A stretch of 5,716 nt of DNA from Amoebophilaceae bacterium UBA1467. GTDB lineage: Bacteria; Bacteroidota; Bacteroidia; Cytophagales; Amoebophilaceae. Every line of letters begins with the position of its first letter. Position 1 is the first letter of the stretch. A program made the translations under genes and the position numbers. Below are positions 4,398 through 5,716 of the stretch, piece by piece. The stretch is taken from assembly GCA_002325615.1 (NCBI GenBank), contig DCSL01000067.1:1-5716 (forward strand). The letters run 5' to 3'. The notes under the pieces were generated by a model. The model saw nothing but the letters and a program-made list of their open reading frames with translations. It was not told the DNA's origin and did no database searches.

Positions 4398-5716
4398 TTA
4401 AAGTTGCGCAAGTCGTTCCTCCAGCAGCCTACGTTTGGCTTCGGCATCTGCTTGTTTTGTGCGTTCTGTGGCTACGACCTGGGCTGGGGCATTTTGAACA
4501 AAGCGGTTGTCGTTGAGTTTTTTTAAGACATTTTCTAGGAAGCCTTGGGTGTAGGCCAGCTCTCTTGCTAGGCGTATTTTCTCCTGCGCTGTATCTACTT
4601 GTTGACCCAGAGCGAGATAAAAGGTGGTGCCACGAATGTCACAGCTGGTGGCGTCTTGTGGCTCATCCTGGACAGAAATAATGTCGACCAAATGCGCAAG
4701 CTTTTTGACGTAGGTAGCAAAGGGGGTGAGCCAGCAAGGTGCTTCTGTGTCCAGAATATACAGCGTTAGGCACTTTTTAGGCGAGATTAAGGCTTGGTTT
4801 CTCAAACTCCTGAGGGTAGTTACCAGTTCAAAAGACGCAGTAGCATGGTGAAGTATAGTGGTGTCATAGGCTGCTGATTGGGGCCAAGGTGCTACGATGA
4901 GGCAGTCTAGGGATTGCCGTGGCCGGACCTGTTGCCAGAGCTCCTCAGTAAGGAAGGGCATGAATGGGTGCAGTAGTTTGAGAAGACATTCAAAGAAGCC
5001 CTCAGTGGCAGCATAGACACTGGCAGCTATGGATTGGCCATGGACGGGCTTGATCATCTCTAGGTACCACGAGCAAAAATCGTCCCAAACCAGCTTATAG
5101 AGGGCCATGAGCGCATCCGAGATGCGGAACTGCTGGAAGTGAGCATTGACTTCTTCGAGCACTTGGTCTAACCGGGCCTGGAACCACTGCATGGCTGCTG
5201 TGTGGGTTGCTTCGGGCTGTTCCGTGGTTTCCCAGCGTTGGAGAAGACGAAAAGCATTCCATATTTTGTTGGTAAAATTTCTGCCTTGCTCGCAGCACTT
5301 GACATCAAACAGGAGGTCGTTGCCAGCAGGGGCACTTAAGAGCATGCCTACTCGAACACCATCAGCACTGTATTGCTCAATGAGGGTCATCGGCTCTGGT
5401 GAATTGCCCAACGACTTAGACATTTTTTTACCCTGTTTGTCGCGTACAATGCCCGTAAAATACACATTTCTAAAAGGAGGCATGCCTCGAAAGGCATAGC
5501 CCGCCATAATCATCCTAGCTACCCAGAAGAAAATAATCTCCGGAGCAGTCACTAAATCTTTGGTAGGGTAGAAGTAGCAGAAGTCTGGATTATCAGGATG
5601 TTGAATACCGTCAAAAACACTAAGAGGCCACAGCCAAGAAGAGAACCATGTGTCGAGTACGTCTTTGTCTTGGCACAAATCTGCCTCGGTCAGCGTTAGA
5701 TTACTTGTTTTTTCTT
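4398..5716 (-). CDS. valS: Valyl-tRNA synthetase, C-terminal half (partial)
   Basis: This class I aminoacyl-tRNA synthetase attaches valine to tRNA-Val in the cytosol. The window holds the last 438 residues; the frame is open to the right edge, and family members are usually about 870-950 residues. Visible in order: DVLDTWFSSWLWPLSVFDG (catalytic-domain end), APEIIFFWVARMIMAGYAF, and the class I signature GKKMSKSLGNS, with KMSKS at 5426-5412. Next come the Bacteroidota-style ADGVRVGML, CEQGRNF and NKIWNAFRL, then the helical anticodon-binding domain including FMPFLTEELWQQV. A C-terminal coiled-coil arm closes the protein (ARELAYTQGFLENVLKKLND and further charged helix to LEERLAQL), as expected for ValRS. 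The HIGH motif and editing domain lie outside the window. No frameshift or internal stop is seen, so the gene looks functional. The stop is TAA at 4400-4398, with no clear terminator behind it. Confidence 0.96.
   Translation of the reverse strand, partial: EKTSNLTLTEADLCQDKDVLDTWFSSWLWPLSVFDGIQHPDNPDFCYFYPTKDLVTAPEIIFFWVARMIMAGYAFRGMPPFRNVYFTGIVRDKQGKKMSKSLGNSPEPMTLIEQYSADGVRVGMLLSAPAGNDLLFDVKCCEQGRNFTNKIWNAFRLLQRWETTEQPEATHTAAMQWFQARLDQVLEEVNAHFQQFRISDALMALYKLVWDDFCSWYLEMIKPVHGQSIAASVYAATEGFFECLLKLLHPFMPFLTEELWQQVRPRQSLDCLIVAPWPQSAAYDTTILHHATASFELVTTLRSLRNQALISPKKCLTLYILDTEAPCWLTPFATYVKKLAHLVDIISVQDEPQDATSCDIRGTTFYLALGQQVDTAQEKIRLARELAYTQGFLENVLKKLNDNRFVQNAPAQVVATERTKQADAEAKRRLLEERLAQL

Noticed and set aside
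5146..5499. Plus-strand 117-codon open frame opposite valS
   Set aside because: The minus strand here encodes the well-conserved KMSKS and anticodon-binding regions of ValRS. The plus frame is its shadow.

Overview
Every gene that can be supported in this window lies on the minus strand, so transcription runs from position 5716 towards position 1. The valyl-tRNA synthetase fragment at the right end is of the Bacteroidota type: it carries the block ADGVRVGML after KMSKS, then CEQGRNF and NKIWNAFRL. The DNA also holds a decayed IS5-type transposase, a symporter gene cut down to its first segment and several loose intergenic stretches. This mix suggests a Bacteroidota genome under decay, perhaps an intracellular symbiont of the Amoebophilus/Cardinium kind. 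That placement is an inference from gene style only.

Right half (about 2900-5716), in transcription order. First comes the 3' part of valS (5716-4398). A 190 bp gap follows that may hold an elongation-factor-P-like scrap. Next is a complete long-chain polyprenyl diphosphate synthase gene (4206-3259) that would supply the side chain of menaquinone or a similar lipid. A short gap with an imperfect inverted repeat follows. Then comes a 75-codon reading frame (3142-2915) that begins like a sodium:solute symporter but ends after one membrane segment. These are core housekeeping genes mixed with debris.

Middle (about 2340-2900). This stretch holds a transposase relic of the IS5 type. It has a premature stop, and an Asn sits where the first catalytic Asp is expected. 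An AT-rich stretch follows and leads into the left-hand operon.

Left half (2331-1). This is the most interesting part: a compact four-gene unit resembling a biosynthetic operon for a ribosomally made, post-translationally modified peptide (RiPP). It starts with a 40-codon gene (2331-2209) whose product has a charged N-terminal half and a small/beta-branched C-terminal half, like a leader and core. An excellent strand-specific hairpin plus six-U terminator follows it at once. Then come a carboxymuconolactone-decarboxylase-like protein (2149-1742), a 12-helix MFS exporter that overlaps it (1764-466), and a fourth gene joined by an ATGA overlap (469 to beyond position 1). The visible N-terminus of the fourth product resembles my recollection of the HExxH-type peptide beta-hydroxylase family, but the diagnostic motif would lie outside the window. 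The model is: precursor made in excess, tailored by the oxygenase-like and CMD-like proteins, exported by the MFS protein. The gene order, overlaps, terminator and peptide are seen in the sequence; the RiPP reading is inference.
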